DNA of 7,080 bases. Source: Arthrobacter sp. (GTDB taxonomy: Bacteria; Actinomycetota; Actinomycetes; Actinomycetales; Micrococcaceae). Numbering within the stretch: the stretch's first letter is position 1; the number at the start of each line of letters is the position of its first letter. The position numbers were made by a program, and so were the translations under genes. The DNA lies in assembly GCA_025464545.1 (NCBI GenBank), contig JAODMA010000494.1:1-7080 (forward strand), read 5' to 3'. Shown here piece after piece: positions 6,616-7,080 of this stretch. The notes beneath the pieces were generated by a model that searched no databases, was not told the origin of the DNA, and saw only the letters and a program-made list of their open reading frames with translations.

Positions 6616-6903
6616 GTGTCTGCTTCCGGGGGTCCGCGATGGAGGCGCCCGGCGGCGCTGTTGCTGGCATTGGCCGCCGGTACGTCCGGTCTGGCGGGGT
6701 GCGAATACGCGGACGACGTCGGCCTGGCCCCAGCGGCGGTCAGCCCGTCGGCCGCGGCTCACCGGGACGCCCCGCCGGCTGACCGGGACGCCCCGCCAGC
6801 TGACCGGGGCAATCGCCCGGCGACAGACTACCTCCGGATGCTTCACAACTCAGTAGTTGACTACCTCGATACTGATCCTGAAAGCGAGATCAAGCTGCCT
6901 TGA
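6616..6903 (+). CDS. short Pro/Ala-rich lipoprotein, possibly with a replaced or truncated 3' end
   Basis: A 95-aa protein with GTG start. It has a typical lipoprotein signal: basic RWRR (8-11), hydrophobic core (12-25) and LAGC (26-29) with Cys29 as the lipidated residue. The mature part is only 67 residues. It begins EYADDVGL, then has an Ala/Pro/Asp/Arg-rich spacer with an in-frame seven-residue repeat (RDAPPAD), then a tail RPATDYLRMLHNSVVDYL. No known domain is seen. Up to about codon 73 the codons end almost always in G or C. The last ~20 codons (for example TCA, GTA, GTT, ACT, CCT) do not, and GC content falls sharply there. I infer that the original gene was longer and lost its 3' part to a recombination or insertion event. 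A naturally short lipoprotein remains possible. The signal peptide is convincing; the C-terminus is doubtful. Confidence 0.65.
   Translation: MSASGGPRWRRPAALLLALAAGTSGLAGCEYADDVGLAPAAVSPSAAAHRDAPPADRDAPPADRGNRPATDYLRMLHNSVVDYLDTDPESEIKLP
6761..6808 (+). repeat. 21-bp tandem repeat inside the second lipoprotein gene
   Basis: Two units (6761-6781 and 6782-6802) differ at one base, and the first six bases of a third unit follow (6803-6808). The period is seven codons, so copy-number change keeps the reading frame and only alters the length of the hydrophilic spacer after the lipid anchor. Confidence 0.85.
6826..6867 (+). repeat. 9-bp direct repeat at the composition boundary
   Basis: GACTACCTC occurs at 6826-6834 and again at 6859-6867, 24 bases apart and in the same reading frame (Asp-Tyr-Leu both times). 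The segment between the copies holds the switch from high to lower GC. A 9-bp duplication is a common target-site size, but the spacing is far too small for an intact element, so it could equally be chance. Confidence 0.4.
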
Positions 6904-6932
6904 GATGATCGCACCGGCCTCGTTGAAGTGCC

Positions 6933-6946
6933 CCAACAAGCGTTGG
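6933..6946. repeat. small perfect hairpin CCAAC-AAGC-GTTGG
   Basis: Five-base-pair stem with a four-base loop, about 30 bases after the stop of the second lipoprotein gene. An outer C-G pair is possible across a mismatch. No T-run follows, so a terminator role is only possible. Confidence 0.3.
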
Positions 6947-6968
6947 AGGGCTAGAATCGGCCGTCTCC

Positions 6969-6984
6969 GGATGCAAATGCATCC
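6969..6984. repeat. 6-4-6 inverted repeat GGATGCAAATGCATCC
   Basis: A perfect six-base dyad around AAAT, in the low-GC segment. It could be an operator, a small hairpin or chance. No gene start is close enough to assign it. Confidence 0.35.
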
Positions 6985-7080
6985 CTCCAACTGTCCATCC
7001 TTGATTTCTTCTCGCAGTGACCGATCCGCGACGGCAGTATTGGTACGACTAGTCACAGCCGCACAGGTGATCGGCGGACA

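Larger units (their letters stand above)
6838..7080. other. lower-GC segment without a supported gene after the second lipoprotein
   Basis: By hand count the 240 bases 6841-7080 are about 54% GC, against about 75% for 6601-6840. Codon bias of the host type is absent in all frames. A minus-strand frame is open from the window edge to a TGA near 6850, but it has weak third-position bias and no recognisable domain, so I do not call it. A -10-like TAGAAT is at 6952-6957 on the plus strand without a -35. The stretch may be the edge of an acquired segment, a decayed gene, or ordinary intergenic DNA. Confidence 0.5.

Noticed and set aside
5956..6846. 296-codon open frame on the minus strand across both lipoprotein genes
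   Set aside because: The product is Arg/Gly/Pro-rich without a fold. The plus-strand frames have lipoprotein signals and promoter geometry.
6850..7080. Minus-strand frame open from the right edge to a stop at 6850 (68 aa from a GTG at 7056)
   Set aside because: It has no recognisable domain, weak third-position bias and no ribosome site. It could be the tail of a gene beyond the window, but that cannot be supported here.
1..7080. CRISPR array, rRNA or tRNA gene, intact insertion sequence
   Set aside because: No regularly spaced repeats, no cloverleaf or rRNA-like stretch, and no transposase frame with terminal inverted repeats were seen on reading both strands.

Overview
The window looks like chromosomal DNA of a high-GC actinobacterium, most likely the Arthrobacter/Pseudarthrobacter group of Micrococcaceae. 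The grounds are a strong bias to G/C at third codon positions, an actinobacterial-type DNA topoisomerase I, frequent GTG starts (four of six genes), and TANNNT -10 boxes placed directly in front of start codons. The genus is an inference from protein style. No database search was possible.

Layout. Four genes run leftward on the minus strand. In transcription order they are a MerR/TipA-type drug-sensing regulator (5883-5113), a class I SAM-dependent methyltransferase with an NPPF motif (5103-3466), an ArsR-type winged-helix regulator (3329-2619) and topA (2460 to the left edge, 3' end missing). Two small genes run rightward, divergent from the merR-type gene: a probable lipoprotein of 153 aa (6115-6576) and a second, proline/alanine-rich lipoprotein of 95 aa (6616-6903). 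The last ~240 bases (about 6838-7080) are clearly lower in GC than what precedes them. They hold the odd 3' end of the second lipoprotein gene, short inverted repeats and no gene I can support.

How the parts may work together. The merR-type gene has a textbook MerR-family promoter: a 19-bp spacer containing a perfect 6-3-6 dyad. It also has an internal in-frame ATG with a strong Shine-Dalgarno, positioned to give a 143-aa stand-alone ligand-binding domain. This is the TipAL/TipAS arrangement known from Streptomyces lividans. The methyltransferase starts nine bases after its stop codon and could be co-expressed with it, but it also has its own -10 box overlapping that stop codon. The ArsR-type gene and topA probably form separate transcription units.

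The most notable global signal is that four of the six starts (methyltransferase, ArsR-type regulator, both lipoproteins) share the geometry TANNNT, six bases, RTG. This predicts leaderless mRNAs. topA and the merR-type gene instead have ordinary Shine-Dalgarno sequences. I found no CRISPR array, RNA gene or intact mobile element, and no convincing wholly new system. The regulator with its predicted short form, its methyltransferase partner, and the compositional break at the right end are the parts most worth checking.
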